NCBI GenBank assembly: GCA_963932465.1
Contig: OZ010795.1
Coordinates: forward strand, 521,735,451 to 521,799,450
From: Maratus speciosus
Taxonomy: Eukaryota > Arthropoda > Arachnida > Araneae > Salticidae
Direction: 5' to 3'
Length of the DNA stretch: 64,000 nt
Part shown: positions 11,562 through 23,715 of the stretch, piece by piece
How positions within the stretch are numbered: the first letter of the stretch is position 1
How the letters are laid out: the number at the start of each line of letters is the position of its first letter
Program-made: the position numbers and the translations under genes
The notes under the pieces: generated by a model
Databases searched by the model: none
The model's input: the letters and a program-made list of their open reading frames with translations, nothing else
Told to the model about the DNA's origin: nothing

Positions 11562-12798
11562 TCGTGGTGGTATATTAGATGACTTTCGAGTTGATAATGT
11601 GAAAATGTATGAAGAGATTCTATTAATTAGAAACCTAATTAAAATTTTATTTATATTTAAATTTGTTTTAAAATAAATACTAGCATTTTGATTTCATATA
11701 CCATAAAATTTACCATTTTGTCTTCTGTTTTCCCCCAAAAATAGTTATTCTTTAAAATGAGAGTGCATCACTTAATTGTGGAAAATTATCGTCTATTTCA
11801 AATCATACTTTTTATCATGTATTCCAGTATCAAAAACTTTATTATTGAGATAAAGGTTTAAAATAAATGCAATACAGCCGATTCTGCCGCGGATTAATTA
11901 TTAATGCATTTTTCATTCAGATAGACTTAATATTAATTATATATTGTATGATTTTGTTTAGGATAAAAATTGAAGAACTTAATTAGCATTTCAATTTAAA
12001 ACGCTATGAATTTAACTATAATAATGCCCATATTGGGATAAATTCAGTGATAATTAAGCTTCTTACATTTTTTATAACATTATTCGACCTTAATTATGTA
12101 AATTACTTTAGAGTTACACAAAACTGTTCATAAAACTTTACTCCAGAGAAAGATATTTCAATTAACGTAACAATGCTTTCTTTCAATATAATGATATGAT
12201 CATTGAAATGAAAGAAAATTACTTTAATTACACAGATTTATCAGATTCCAAGTACAGCAAAAATATCCTCCAGCGAAAGACAATTAGAGCCAGACATCGA
12301 TGAACAATTTAAAAGACTATTTAAAAAATAAAAAAACTTATCTATATTAAAAATATCAAAATTAACTATTTTATAACGATAATCTTCTTCTTCGTTTGAA
12401 GTAGAAATTTATCTGTGATTTTTATACAAAAGTATAAATAAGTATTAGAGTGAACAACACTAGTCCACATTTGATGTATGCTAAATTTTAATCACCATAT
12501 TTTATTCCTTTATTTTTGCATCTAAAAATTCTATAACCATTTTCATCATGCTACTTTCTGTCTTTGATATTTAGCGATAATTTGTATACAGGATATTTCA
12601 TTTTCTTGTTTCCTCTAACGCTCTAAGTAGGCTAAACCACGGCCCGTTGGCCATAGGGGCACGTTGGCCCACTTGCGATATTTTTTTTAATCTAACCGGT
12701 AAATGGCGTTACTAGCTGAGCGACGTGTTACTTATCAAATGTTCTTTAATCAATAAAAAAGTCATAAAATGAAAGCCACAGGAAATTTTATTCAGATA

Positions 12799-12830
<32 letters not shown>

Positions 12831-13056
12831 ATTTTATTTTACAATTATATATATAATGACGCAAAGTGTATAACGCTTCCGGAGTGAACTCATCCGGATC
12901 TTGATAATCTTTCGTTAAAATCAGCCATTTTATTTCGGCCATGTTAGGCTTAAGCATTCCGATGCCGTGTTATAAGTTGAACAACTGCCTTATTTAATCT
13001 ACGTTGTATAACATCTATCCTCCTTCAGTTTTTTAAATCCTTCAAAAACACTAAAA
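11562..13056. other. Intergenic AT-rich sequence
   Basis: No gene was recognised. A GC-richer patch at 12,640-12,690 contains GGCCCGTTGGCC and ACGTTGGCCCAC. A pure T run occupies about 12,807-12,830. Confidence 0.3.
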
Positions 13057-14099
13057 TCATCATATATATTAAAACGCACAGGTAAAATTTTAAATAGACC
13101 CATTTTGGGACATCTGCACATGCATCAACGGTGTTCAATTTAGAGGGATTGAGAACGAGTTCTCGGTGGCTGAGCGTTCTAAAGCAGCAGTTTAAAGAGC
13201 CGATATTTTGTAGTGGATAGCAGGTTCGAACCCAGCTTCCGGCAAAATGATTTCTGTAATATTTTTCGCGATAAGTTATTCTAATAATGACATATTTTAT
13301 TAGGAGGAGAAGTTATGATTTTTATTTTATTATTATTATAATTGAATAAAATTTAACGCTGAACAATATTTAAAATAATAATAATAATAATTTTATATTT
13401 AAAATATTTAAGCTAAAATATATTTAATGTAATTATCAATTAAATAAATTGAGCTCATCTACAATTTTTGTTATATCTGCTGACCATTATCAAGAATATA
13501 TGTGTGTGTGTGTCAAAGAGTAAAGTTTGCCTTTCTTTTCCTTAAAAAAAGAAAACGGAAAGAAAGAAAGATATTCATATAAGAACTATTAAAAAAATTA
13601 TCTTGATATCCATTGTTTAATATTTTAAAAATGTACAAAAATGTAAAATAAAATTCAAGTAATAAAAATTATATGCTGCGCCAAGTTTCAAACTTGGGAT
13701 TTTAGAGAATGAGACTGATAAAAATAAAATTCATGGCAGCTTTTAATGGTCATGTAGTTAAAAAGTCATAATAAATAAATAAAAATAAATACTATTATTT
13801 TTTTCTAAAAAATGAGACCATAGTTAATATAAATGCTCTACCCACTATTTTTAGTTAAATTTCTGGTAAAAAGAAGCATAATTGGTTGTAAATTATAAAG
13901 TTAAAATTTTGTTACTTCATTGAATAGGTTTGGCTGACTTTACCCTCTATCGCTTTAAAGAAATAGGAATCACTTATGCAATATAGAAATTTGTCGCAAT
14001 TTCAACAATAAACTTAAAAGCAAATCATTAAAAATTCAAGAATTTTTCTGTTGAAACATTCAAGTTATTTACCGTCAAATCTTGACGGGTACCACCTAG
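13057..14099 (+). mobile_element. Non-autonomous Helitron
   Basis: The 3' end is a textbook Helitron terminus. A perfect 7-bp stem with a 3-base loop, CCGTCAA-ATC-TTGACGG at about 14,072-14,088, is followed after a short spacer by CTAG at 14,096-14,099 and a flanking T. The proposed 5' end, A followed by TCATCATATATATTAAAACG at 13,057, has the TC start and AT-rich opening seen at other Helitron starts here. No Rep/helicase coding sequence lies between, so it would be non-autonomous. The 3' end is much better supported than the 5' end. Confidence 0.6.
13155..13247 (+). repeat. tRNA-derived sequence (Leu/Ser-like, pseudogene or SINE head)
   Basis: GGTGGCTGAGCGTTCTAAAG has the A-box form of class II (Leu/Ser) tRNA genes. 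GCAGGTTCGAACCC about 60 bases downstream is a canonical B box. The intervening part is long enough for a variable arm, but the acceptor ends do not pair well. I read it as a tRNA pseudogene or SINE head carried inside the Helitron, not a working tRNA gene. Confidence 0.55.
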
Positions 14100-14335
14100 T
14101 TATAAATAATTGTCTTTGATTTGTTTGTAAAGTAATGTTTCACTTTGGTGAATAGCAATCTAAAAGACCGTTGTTTAGAGTGTATTTTCTATCTAATGAT
14201 TTTTAAATTGTTAACATGATATTTTGATACAGCGATCAAAAACAAAGAATCGATAAAGGCATTAGTCTAGTTGAACAAAATAAATTTTCTTATCCTTTGT
14301 ATTTTTTACATAGCAAATTAAAATTACATTTGATA

Positions 14336-15134
14336 TGTCGGAGTTTCCTCTTAGTCCGCACAACTTTGAAGAAAATCCTTTTCTATTTATATGCTGCCAC
14401 CACCGATATGATTACGTGATATCGGTCACACTATGAGAAGATTGTTTAAATGAAAACCAACTCGTTCAATTAACAAAATTAACAGTTTATTTACACACTA
14501 TTTACAAATCACAAAACACTATTTACACTTAAAAACTCGGATGTAGGTGATCCGGTTCAACATTAAATTAAATACTGTAAATGCTGGCTGTGTACTGTTA
14601 AACTACGCTATATCACTCTCACTCTACACTCGTTAAATTAGCGTTAACGGAGATTACTTTTAACCTCCCAAAACAAGGGCCCCAAGCTCGGCGAGCTTCA
14701 CTCAACTCTACGCTCTATTTAAGAGCTATACACAGGAACAACATTCCACGTTGCGTGCCAGATTTCAACTGCCGTCTGCGAGAGAGCGACTACCCACCAG
14801 CAACTCTGTGCCTTAACTGAATCATTCTTCTTCCCACAACATAAAACGGGCTTTTCCTCTCTGACCCCAATGTCAGCTCTTTCCCTCTCTGGTAAAACCC
14901 TTGTCTCCTTATCTCAGGCAGGCACCTGAATAGCAGGGCAAACCCCTTTCTATTATAACTACTTCCCTTCACCCACTCTGTCTAACTCACCAGCCAGGAT
15001 TAAGTTTTAGATAAGAAAAGAATGTTACTTTGCGATTCCCAATACACAGACCAAGCGACATGAATACAATATACAAGTAAAGTGAATAATATATAACCCC
15101 AGTTCCAATAGCAGATGTTTCTCAGAACCTGACA
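14336..15134. mobile_element. Solo LTR of an LTR retrotransposon
   Basis: The 799-bp segment starts TGTCGG and ends CCTGACA, so TGTC/GACA are inverted as in LTRs. The pentamer TGATA lies immediately outside both ends (14,331-14,335 and 15,135-15,139), a 5-bp target duplication. The base composition is more GC- and pyrimidine-rich than the surroundings. A TATTTAAG/CTTAAATA promoter-like motif sits near 14,708, and AATAAA on the minus strand near 14,487 could be the polyadenylation signal, which favours minus orientation. No internal retrotransposon genes flank it, as expected after LTR-LTR recombination. Confidence 0.7.
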
Positions 15135-15161
15135 TGATATTTTAAGCGTTTTATCATTTCA

Positions 15162-16514
15162 CACTGTAAAAAAAATTCCGCAACGTTCCTGGGAAAAAAT
15201 GGGCAGCTGAGTTGCCCATTATTTTCAAGAAATATTTCTTGAAAATGACTGGAACTTTACTGTATATGTTAAAAACTTTCTACAGAAAAGCCAGTAAGTT
15301 TCCTGCGAAATACCAGGAATATTTCTGTTGACAGCAAAACATTACTGACATTTCACAGCATGAGGGATCCGCAGACGATTTTTGCATTTCCAGTTGACAA
15401 TTTTCGCTTTATTATCATTATTTGTTAGAATGAAAAAATATTTTGAAATTGACATCAAAATTATTATTTATAATTTACACGAAAAAATAAATTTTCAGTT
15501 AAAATTCAATAATGTAAATATATATATGATATATTGTTTCTGAACTTTGCTTAAAATATAAAAATATATAAATGTAAATAATAATTAGAAAAAAAATCTA
15601 GACATAAAATATTTTGGATTTTCGCCAGTAATTATGTTAGTTTACAAGTTAAATAAAATACATATAAATTTTCATGAAAAAAAAAAAAAAAAAAACCTAA
15701 ACGTAATTGTATATTTTTTCCGAAAATAAAAAAAAATCAAATTTTCAGCAATTCAAAGTGTCAAATATATATCAAATTTAAATCAAATTGTAATAAAGTG
15801 TTAAAATATAAAATTAATTAAAAAAGAAAAAAAAAGTCCAGAGGTAGCATCGAACTCTGGCCGTACGGGTGGCGTGCGAGCTTTCTGCGTCTACACCACG
15901 AAAGACACGTTGAGAGCTGCAAACTAATGGGTATTTGAAACGTATGCTAAACCTCGGCATCTAATTTCTCAAAATCTAAGTCCCATTTGAAGAAATCCTT
16001 TCACAAGAATAATTAGAGATAAGAACTCTAAAACATACTTTAAATTAATCAAAATCGGTGAGAATCATGTTTGATGGTCTCCTGGTTAATGGAGATCCAA
16101 GTAATAGGTGTATTTTTTTTACACGGCCTGCTCGTTAAACGTTCCACAGACAAGTACGAAAGATAATCTCTTAGCGATGCCACAGAGGTATTGTATTTTC
16201 ATCTGAATTGTCTTGATAATAGAGACGTAAAGGATTATGTCGTCTATTGATTTATTTGCATTCCATATTGATTTTTTTACATTCATTTAAGGAATTCGTT
16301 TTCGACACTCGCGCGCGAGCAACGGATTATAGCAAAAAAATAATAAATGGCGGCCGCAGCGTTTTGCTGTATCCAACTTTTGTTCAGGGTTCAGGAACGT
16401 TTCAGATAAGAAAACCAGAATTTCACAGGAAAGAGCTAAATTATTCTGAAAACCTGAGAAAAGGCGAAACGTTCCTGGATTTTACATGGAACGGTACCAT
16501 TTTTTTTTACAGTG
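15162..16514. mobile_element. CACTG-ended TIR element carrying a tRNA-like segment
   Basis: The left end CACTGTAAAAAAAATTCCG and the right end ...TTTTTTTTACAGTG are complementary. An ACGTTCCTGG motif is repeated inside both ends (about 15,184 and 16,468), and ...AGGAACGT... recurs near 16,393. The dinucleotide CA flanks both sides rather than TA. The pentamer CATTT also lies close to both ends, so the exact target duplication is unresolved. The interior has no transposase motif. It contains a minus-strand tRNA-like sequence at about 15,838-15,905. Confidence 0.6.
15836..15906 (-). repeat. tRNA-like sequence, probably a pseudogene
   Basis: On the minus strand, CGTGGTGTAGACGCAGAAAG is followed by CCAGAGTTCGATGC, an imperfect A box and a good B box about 40 bases apart. 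The T arm CAGAG/CTCTG pairs. The acceptor stem is not clearly formed, so I call it tRNA-derived rather than a functional tRNA gene. Confidence 0.5.
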
Positions 16515-17161
16515 CATTTAGTAATACGAAGATCAAATAAATGTAGAGCGCTAACTTACTCCGTACGATGGGGCAGGTTTTTGCAGTGACATGTTATCAT
16601 TCTCGGCTTCATACAGAAACTATTAATTAATATTTTTAAAATTTTCTCATACATAATTAAGCTTTGATTTACTCTGATTGTGCAAACTAAAAAAAAAATT
16701 ACAAGTTTTAATTAAAAAAAAATAATAATAAATATTCGGGGGAAAATGTGTCAACAAACCCAGTCTGCCCTACCAAAAGTATCGGACGCGTTTTTATTTG
16801 TTTTGTTGAATATCTAGAGTTTGACCGGACAATGATTTCTCGAACTCCAAGAATATCGAAAAATTGTCCTCATATTCTTTCCCTGTTAACAGAACAAGTT
16901 AATTTTTTTTCAATTAAAAATGCCAATATGTGAATATCACAAAATTTGCGATTTTAAAAACAAAAACTTTGAAAATTTAAATCGTTTCAAAGCTTCTGTT
17001 TTTTTTATGTTGGTTGAACAGCTGAATAATGGAATTTATATGTAAAATTGTTAAAGTTTTAAGGGCTGAAATTCATTTTTATGTAATTATAATTGTCATT
17101 TTCTTGGCATATGTATCCCAGGATAATGACAATTTCATTCTAAAACATTTTTCACATTCTT

Positions 17162-17196
<35 letters not shown>

Positions 17197-18713
17197 TCTA
17201 GCATTTTAATTTTGATTAAAGGAACATGTTTCCTATATAATGCCTCAAATTCAGTGTAATGTTCAGTTTTATTTGTAATTTATAGAAGCCAGGAAAATGA
17301 CATAATTAAAGACAAAGACATAATTAAAGACTCGGCAGAGACCTTTATTCCTCATAAAGAACTAAAATGAGCAGTCCAAGACAATGACATTCATTTTCAG
17401 TGATAATCATATTTTAATTATAGGAATTTTTTTTTAAATACAGAGCTTGTTACCTTTCACATATATGTGTTAAATAAGGGAAAATTATTAATTAGAATTT
17501 AGAAATTAAAAAAAAAACTAGAAAAAAATATTTGTACATGATAGCAGAAAGCCTTTTACTTTGCACACATCATAGTGTGAAAAAGCCAGGAAAATTACAA
17601 TCTCAAATTTTAAGTCTTTTAATAGCTTTATTTTTATATTATTATGAATACAATATCTCTCGAAAATGCTTGTAAGAACATTTTTTATAAGAACGTAAAA
17701 AATAAAATTGCATTATATAATACTGAATAGAAATTATATTGTGCGGACTGCAATTTCCGTATTTTGTTATATTGAACCTAATAGATTTTTTAAATTTGAT
17801 ATGAACATTTTCATATTACAAAATAACAACTCCAGAAAGAAGTTTCAGATGGAAAATAGCACTAATGCATTCAAATAAAGATTTAAAATTTATTAAATTT
17901 TATACTTTTGTTACTAACCGCATGCCAAGAGTTAACTATCAGATTTATTGCCACAGATTTTGCTACTTACATCTGCCTTTTTTATTGTGATGTTTTGTGT
18001 GCTTTAAGCGCGTAGTATGATAACATACCTGTAACATTTGTGTTTTATTTATATTATTTCATTCTTTTATTTATTAATTCCCGAAGTTTTAATTTTGTGA
18101 TGAAATATTTACTAAAAAGAAATATCGAACTATTTCATTTAAATTTTTTAAATCCAAACTTCCTAATCTCTTATAATCGGAAGTCGTGTGATAGAATATA
18201 AGCAAAACTAACTTTATTTAAATAGTGTACTAAAAACTTTTGCGCTATTTAACAATTTTTTTTTTTTCAAATTTTTTTAAAGATTTGACAAAAAAAAAAA
18301 TTATGAGCAAATATAAAATTTTGTTAAAAGATAATTATTTTCATTGTTTTTAAAAAGAATTTTACAAATTAATTTTAGCGCAAAATAGTTATTGTTCATC
18401 TATATTATGCCATAGATGGTCCAACAAATTTTATAGATGATACCTTCGTTCGTTGCGGTAAGGGATCAACATATGCGAAATAAATGGGCTTAAATGTTTT
18501 AAACACTACCCGGAACTTTAGCATAAATCTTTAAATGTTATATTCATGTTAGATATTTTTGTAAATTCGAAATAAATGTACATCTATCTGAAATTCTGCA
18601 TCAGGCATAATATCACGGAAACGAGAAAATTAAAATTTTAAAGAAATGTATTTCATTTATGTAAAAATTATACTTAATTTAAATATCTGGAAAATCTAAT
18701 TTTCAACTTATAA
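16515..18713. other. Intergenic AT-rich sequence
   Basis: No gene, RNA or paired termini recognised. A T run occupies about 17,163-17,193. Poly-A and poly-T stretches near 18,250-18,300 are unremarkable for this DNA. Confidence 0.3.
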
Positions 18714-19141
18714 TATAGATAAACCATAATTTTCTGTCATATCCTATAAAAATGCACGCGTAAATTTATAAAAACATAAAAAGAGCAAAAAATGTTCTTT
18801 GCTCCATCCGTTTATCCTCAGAATTCTTGAAGCGAAATTTACAGTTATTCTATTCTTCTTGAATTTTAGGCTGCAATACCCTTTTATGAATTCTTTCAAT
18901 AATATCTTCTTTGGTTTCCTTTAGGCGATCAAGACTTCCAAACGAAATAGGCTTATATTTTAAAGCCTTTGTTCGAAATTGAAGCTTAAATATTGAAAAT
19001 TCCTATTCATCCTTGATCATTTTGAGGATTTATTCTAAAAATAACACAAAAATGATTATAATTGATCTTGTAAAATGGTAGATGTGAATACGTATTACCT
19101 TTTGTATATGAAAATAAAATATTTAAGTCATACAATATATA

Positions 19142-20630
19142 CAGTGGCGGTCAAAAGTTTCCGGCCAGTTAGTTTTTTTTATTTGTTTGACAGAACGTTT
19201 TAGCGAAGAAGAAGTTCAATTGCTCCAAAAGTTAGGAATAAGCAAATTACCTCTGACCACGCGATCATTTTGATTGGTTACTTAAGATACTTGATGCAAA
19301 GTGGTGGAATTCAAAATTCGCGCGTGCAAAAGTTTCCGGCCATTAGTCATTCATTAGTTTTTGCTATCGCTAAAGTGTTTTTTTTGGCCATGTTTGTTAA
19401 TTAATCAAGGTGAATAATGTATTTGAAATTAAAAATGAAAAGTTTAACAATTTATTGTTCCTAAATGTGTGATTTTTTTTTGTTGTTAAAGGGACAATCC
19501 TTTCATGAGATGCGGCAAAATTGTCGATCGGAAAATTTGCTGTAAACGATATTTAAAAAAAAATATATATATAAAGATGGTCATGGCCTTTTCGAGCTTG
19601 CCACGGTCCGGAGGACCCCGGAAAATGACTATTCTTATGGATAGAATTATCAGAAGAAAAGCAGTTGATGACCTGCGTAAAAATGCCGCTACAATTCCAC
19701 GCCATTTATGGTGTTAAAAGCGATTTAAGGTGTTATGGTTATTGCTGAAACAAGTCTACCTACAGTGTCAAGACGCTTATGTGACGTAGAACTTTATGGA
19801 ACAATCGGTGTTAAAAAAACTTTCATAAGTAAAAAAATTCAGAGGGCCCGACTGGCGTTTGTCAAGGAATACAAAGACTAGACAAGTGAAAACTGGAAAA
19901 AAGTACTGTTTTCAGATGAGTCGACGTTCAATCTTTTTGTGAGTGATAAAAAATATTACAACCGACCACCTAAAAACAAAAGATAAGGTGCGAGATATAT
20001 TATTCCTACAATGAAGCACGGCGGAGGACACATTATGCTGTGGGGAGCATTTTCTGGAAAATGCGCCTGTCCGTTATTTGAAATCCGCGGCAAGATGAAT
20101 AGTGCAATGCATAAGGATATCTTGCAAGATCATTTACTGCCTTATTGGAGGAAAAATTGTGGTCGCAACTATTTGTTTCATCATGATAACGACCAAAAGC
20201 ATACATCCAAGCTCGTCAAGCAGTGGCTTTCGCACAAAGAAACTTCGCTTTTGAAATGGACAGCCCAATCATCTGATCTGAATATAATAGAAAAACTTTG
20301 AAACTAACTTGAAAACGTGTGTGGAATTATAAATATTCCAATTTAGCAGCATTTTCACAAAATTTGCAAGAACCGTGGACAAAATTTAACATTGATGGTC
20401 TACAACTGTTCATTGAATCGATGCCACGTTGCTGCGCCGCAGTACGTATTGCTAAATGTATGAATACAAAATACTAATTGTAAATGTTGTTGATCACTGT
20501 TATTTTCTTTTATAACACCATTTTTTCCAAACTTGCCAAGGTGGGCGGAAACTTTTGAGAATATGCGTTTTCTTTTGCAATTAATTTTGTCAATTAAATT
20601 TATTAATGCTTAATTTTTATTCCATAAATA
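19142..20630 (+). mobile_element. Dead Tc1-like element, right TIR degraded
   Basis: It starts at a TA with CAGTGGCGGTCAAAAGTTTC. The inner motif GCAAAAGTTTCCGGCCATT near 19,326 is a second copy of the terminal motif, an IR/DR arrangement known from some Tc1 elements. On the right only GGGCGGAAACTTTTGA near 20,544 remains. The exact right end is uncertain. The duplication it interrupts resumes by about 20,637. Confidence 0.75.
19505..20301 (+). pseudogene. Tc1-like DD34E transposase pseudogene
   Basis: Pieces in order are a helix-turn-helix/linker part with RSGGPRKMTILMDRIIRRK and DDLRKNAATI (19,590-19,700), a KKIQRARLAFVKEYKD block (about 19,830), the first catalytic Asp in VLFSDESTFNLF (about 19,905), KHGGGHIMLWGAFSG (20,014), the second Asp in LFHHDNDQKHTSKLV (20,173), and SSDLNIIEKL with the catalytic Glu (20,272). 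There are 34 residues between the second Asp and the Glu, as in Tc1 transposases. In-frame stops follow YKD (about 19,879) and PKNKR (about 19,984), and a stop replaces the usual Trp after EKL. All three catalytic acidic residues survive, but the frame is broken. Confidence 0.85.
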
Positions 20631-21199
20631 AGTTATTGAAAGTACAGAAAGTTTAAAAAATGAGTACATTCTAAGTATTTATTTCATAGAAGTTGTGAAC
20701 ATATAATATAGATAAACCATGATTTTCTTCCATATCCCATAAAAATGCACGCCTAAATTTATAAAAACATAAAAAATGCAAAAAATATTTCTTGCTTCAT
20801 CGGTTTTTCCTCAAAATTCTTAAAGTGAAATTTACAGTTATTGAACTCTGATTCTTGAATTATATGCTGCAATACCCTTTTATGAATTCTTTTATTATAA
20901 CTTCTTTGGTTTTCTTTAGGCGATCAAGACTTTGAAACGAAATAGGCTTACATTTTAAAGCCTTTGTTCGAAATTGAAGCTTAAATATTGAAAATTCCTA
21001 TTCATCCCTGATCTGTTTCAGAATTTAGACTAAAAATAACACCAAAATGTTTATAAGTGATCTTGTAAAACGGTAGATGTGAAAACGTATTACGCTTAGT
21101 TTTCAAAAAAAAAATATTTAAGTCATACAGCATATATATGTTTAAAATTTGAAAATACAGAAAGTTTAAAAAATGAGCACATTCCAATTTTTAATTTCA

Positions 21200-21600
21200 T
21201 ACAAACTGTAAAAGAGAGAAAAACATTCCGCACATTACTATTTTCCGAAAACCCAAAGTTTTTCTATGATACATCTTGTTGAATTAACACAAAATAGCGT
21301 TAAAGAGAGAAAAGCGTATTAAATGATTTTCATCTATTATCACAAACGAAATACTTTGGCCAGCTTCATCCACCACTTTTTACAAAATGACGGCCACTTC
21401 AATAATTGAAAAAAGTGGGTAAGTGTGATCACTGATCGCACAGAGGGTTTCGTTTAATATTCCTGTCAAAACACTTTATCCTTTTTGCAAAACCTGTTAG
21501 CTTCACATTTCGCACTCTGTTCTAAACAAACCTCTATTCCAACGAAACTCCGTTTTTCAACATATCCTTAGACATATTAGTGGAGGTGAACGGGCCCATA
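21200..21600. other. AT-rich spacer, nothing recognised
   Basis: No gene, repeat pair or RNA-like fold seen. Confidence 0.3.
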
Positions 21601-22295
21601 GCACACGAGATACGTAGGCGCCCCTGACTGTAGAAAATGGAACTAAATATGTAAGACTATGGTGCATAATATGAAAGAGTTGTCAAAAGGATGTGAAATG
21701 TTACATCACGTGAGGGGTGTCGACAAATGTTAGAAAAGCGACCGCGCCCCCGTGTGTAATGGGTGAGGTTAGAAAAATTGTTTAAAATACACAAGTTAAA
21801 GCATGGTGTGGTAAATAATATAAGACTTTTTGAAAATTTTATGATTTTTGGTGTGATCGCAAGTGTTTTGCTATAAGTATGCAAAATTTCATGTCTCCAG
21901 CTTAACTAGGCGCTGAGTTAGAAAAATTACTTAAAATACACAAGTTATAGACTGGAGGGGTGAATATAAAATTGTTTGAAAATTTTATGATTTCTTGTGT
22001 GACCGCAAGTGTTCAGCTTTAAGAATGCAAAATTTCAAGTCTCCAACTTAATTAGGGGTTAAGTAATAAAAAAAATGCTTAAAATACACAAGGTAGAGCC
22101 CACAACGTTAATTATAAGACTTTTTCAAAATTTTATAATTTGTCGCTTGATGTGAGTTATAAAAGTATAGAAAATTTAAAGTCTTCAATATATTAAGTTT
22201 CTGAGAACGGGCTCTGTGACAGACGGACACCCAGACAGACAGTCAGAGAGGTGAGACGAATAGCGTGTCGTCAGATGAACGAAACCCTAATTAAA
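21600..22295 (-). repeat. GTCTGTC-headed repeat with three 148-149-bp units
   Basis: On the minus strand the element opens near 22,295 with TTAGGGTTTCG, followed by the GTCTGTCTGGGTGTCCGTCT tract and then three tandem units. On the plus strand the units begin TACACAAG at 21,788, 21,937 and 22,085. Shared text includes AAAATTTTATGATTT, GCAAGTGTT and GCAAAATTTCA. It has the same header and order as the repeat at 325, but in opposite orientation. No protein is encoded. Confidence 0.65.
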
Positions 22296-23157
22296 AACAT
22301 GTGCAAATAAATTAGAAGTTTTAAGTGTTCTTACTCTTACGTGTTTTACATTGATACCAGGATTCCGGAGCATTTTTGTTGTGCCTCTATCTTAACAAAC
22401 GGTTGAGAAATGCACTTTGAAATTTTTGGGTGTTTGATTTTTTTCATAATTCATTTTAATTTTTGTGCTATAGGCTATAGGCTTATAGTTTTCTAGAAAA
22501 TTTACTTTAAAATTTTTGTAGTCATTGTTGTTACTCTCGTGCGTTTAAAACTACTTAGTCACAGCACCCAACGCACATTATTGCCAAGTTTTGTGATGCG
22601 TGGCGACTTACCACAAAATTTGTCGACCAAAAATAAGTCGCCATATATAATGCCAATTTGGATATAGTTGACCTATTAGAGAAATTCTCATGCAAATTCA
22701 GTATTGATTCTATATATTTGCCGCCAACAATTGACTTGGACAACAATTGTTGAAGAATAATCATCTAATATTTTACAAAACATGGAGAATAACAATCAGA
22801 ATATACCGGAGGTAATCGCATTCAAATAAAAGTATTTTATTTTTATAAATGACAATCCAAATTTTCTTCTATATAATTTGTTTTTACTAAATTGTTTACA
22901 ATAAATAATTTAAATTATACTGCCCCCTCCCCTAAAATGATATTATATTTAAAAGTAAACAAGCATTTTTATATTATATCTGAAACATGTCATTAATTTT
23001 GCAGCACTGTGACACCATTTTCACTAACTTTTCGCTTTCGACTGTTCTAAGAATACGAGCTGTAGATTTAAATATATACTCCTTGACTTATTGTTGTTTT
23101 CCAAATAGTAAGTTTAATTTTTGATGTTTATAAAAAATTAGTATAAAAGTAAAAAAA
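22296..23157. other. AT-rich spacer, nothing recognised
   Basis: No motif or gene recognised. A short GC-richer patch at 22,560-22,640 contains GCGTGGCGACTTACC without an assignable function. Confidence 0.3.
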
Positions 23158-23285
23158 GTTTTTTTGGTACTTTTCGGTTAGCCGGGTGCCAGTGTTATTT
23201 ATACATATATATATACATACATATATGTATATGTACATATATTTTTATATACATGTATTGTAGGTATACATGCATATATATATGC

Positions 23286-23316
<31 letters not shown>

Positions 23317-23655
23317 ACATACATGTATATATAAGCTCAAAAAAGATTAAAAATAAAAATAAAAAGTAAAAAAAAAAAAAAAGAAATCCATGCGATAAGC
23401 GCTACAGCTGCAAATAACCACACAGATTATATATAGAACATTATGTATTAAATGCATTCGGCAGACCCAGAATCTTGCACCACAATTAAACTAATAATAA
23501 CCAAAAATTCTCTTTTGGTTTTCCTTAGCTTAATTATGGTGCAAGATTCTGGGTCTGCCGAATGCGTTTAATACATAATGTGTTATACATGTAATATACA
23601 CATATATATGTATATGTAACACTGACACCGGGCTAATCGAAAAGTACTGTTTTTT
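23158..23655. mobile_element. Large two-tier hairpin element
   Basis: The outer arms read GGTACTTTTCGGTTAGCCGG (about 23,167) and CCGGGCTAATCGAAAAGTAC (about 23,628). The inner arms at 23,438-23,489 and 23,530-23,581 are 52 bp each and almost perfect complements, including ATTCGGCAGACCCAGAATC. The 40-base loop itself folds (AACCAAAA/TTTTGGTT). ATATAC microsatellite fills the space between outer and inner arms on both sides. The symmetry suggests a foldback MITE grown around TA repeats. Confidence 0.7.
23198..23335. repeat. (TATATG/ATACAT) microsatellite
   Basis: Alternating TA with interspersed C and G in the form ATATATATACATAC, lying within the outer arms of the hairpin element. Confidence 0.8.
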
Positions 23656-23715
23656 AAACACTCTTTTATAAACATTCAATGTTCATCTTCTAACTCACGA
23701 CTTACTCTTTTTTAC

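Larger units (their letters stand above)
18714..21200 (+). repeat. Tandem duplication of about 490 bp, split by a Tc1 element
   Basis: A block starting TAATATAGATAAACCAT occurs at 18,711 and 20,704. Both copies run in parallel for about 430 bases, sharing ATGCACGC(G/C)TAAATTTAT, TAGGCGATCAAGACT and GAAATTGAAGCTTAAATATTG. A following block, TACAGAAAGTTTAAAAAATGAG, is present at 20,643 and 21,157. The first copy is therefore cut just before that block by the Tc1 element. Identity between copies is high but clearly below 100%. Confidence 0.8.

Noticed and set aside
17029..17259. 76-codon frame with a poly-Phe run
   Set aside because: The frame exists only because of a poly-T tract. No conserved motif.
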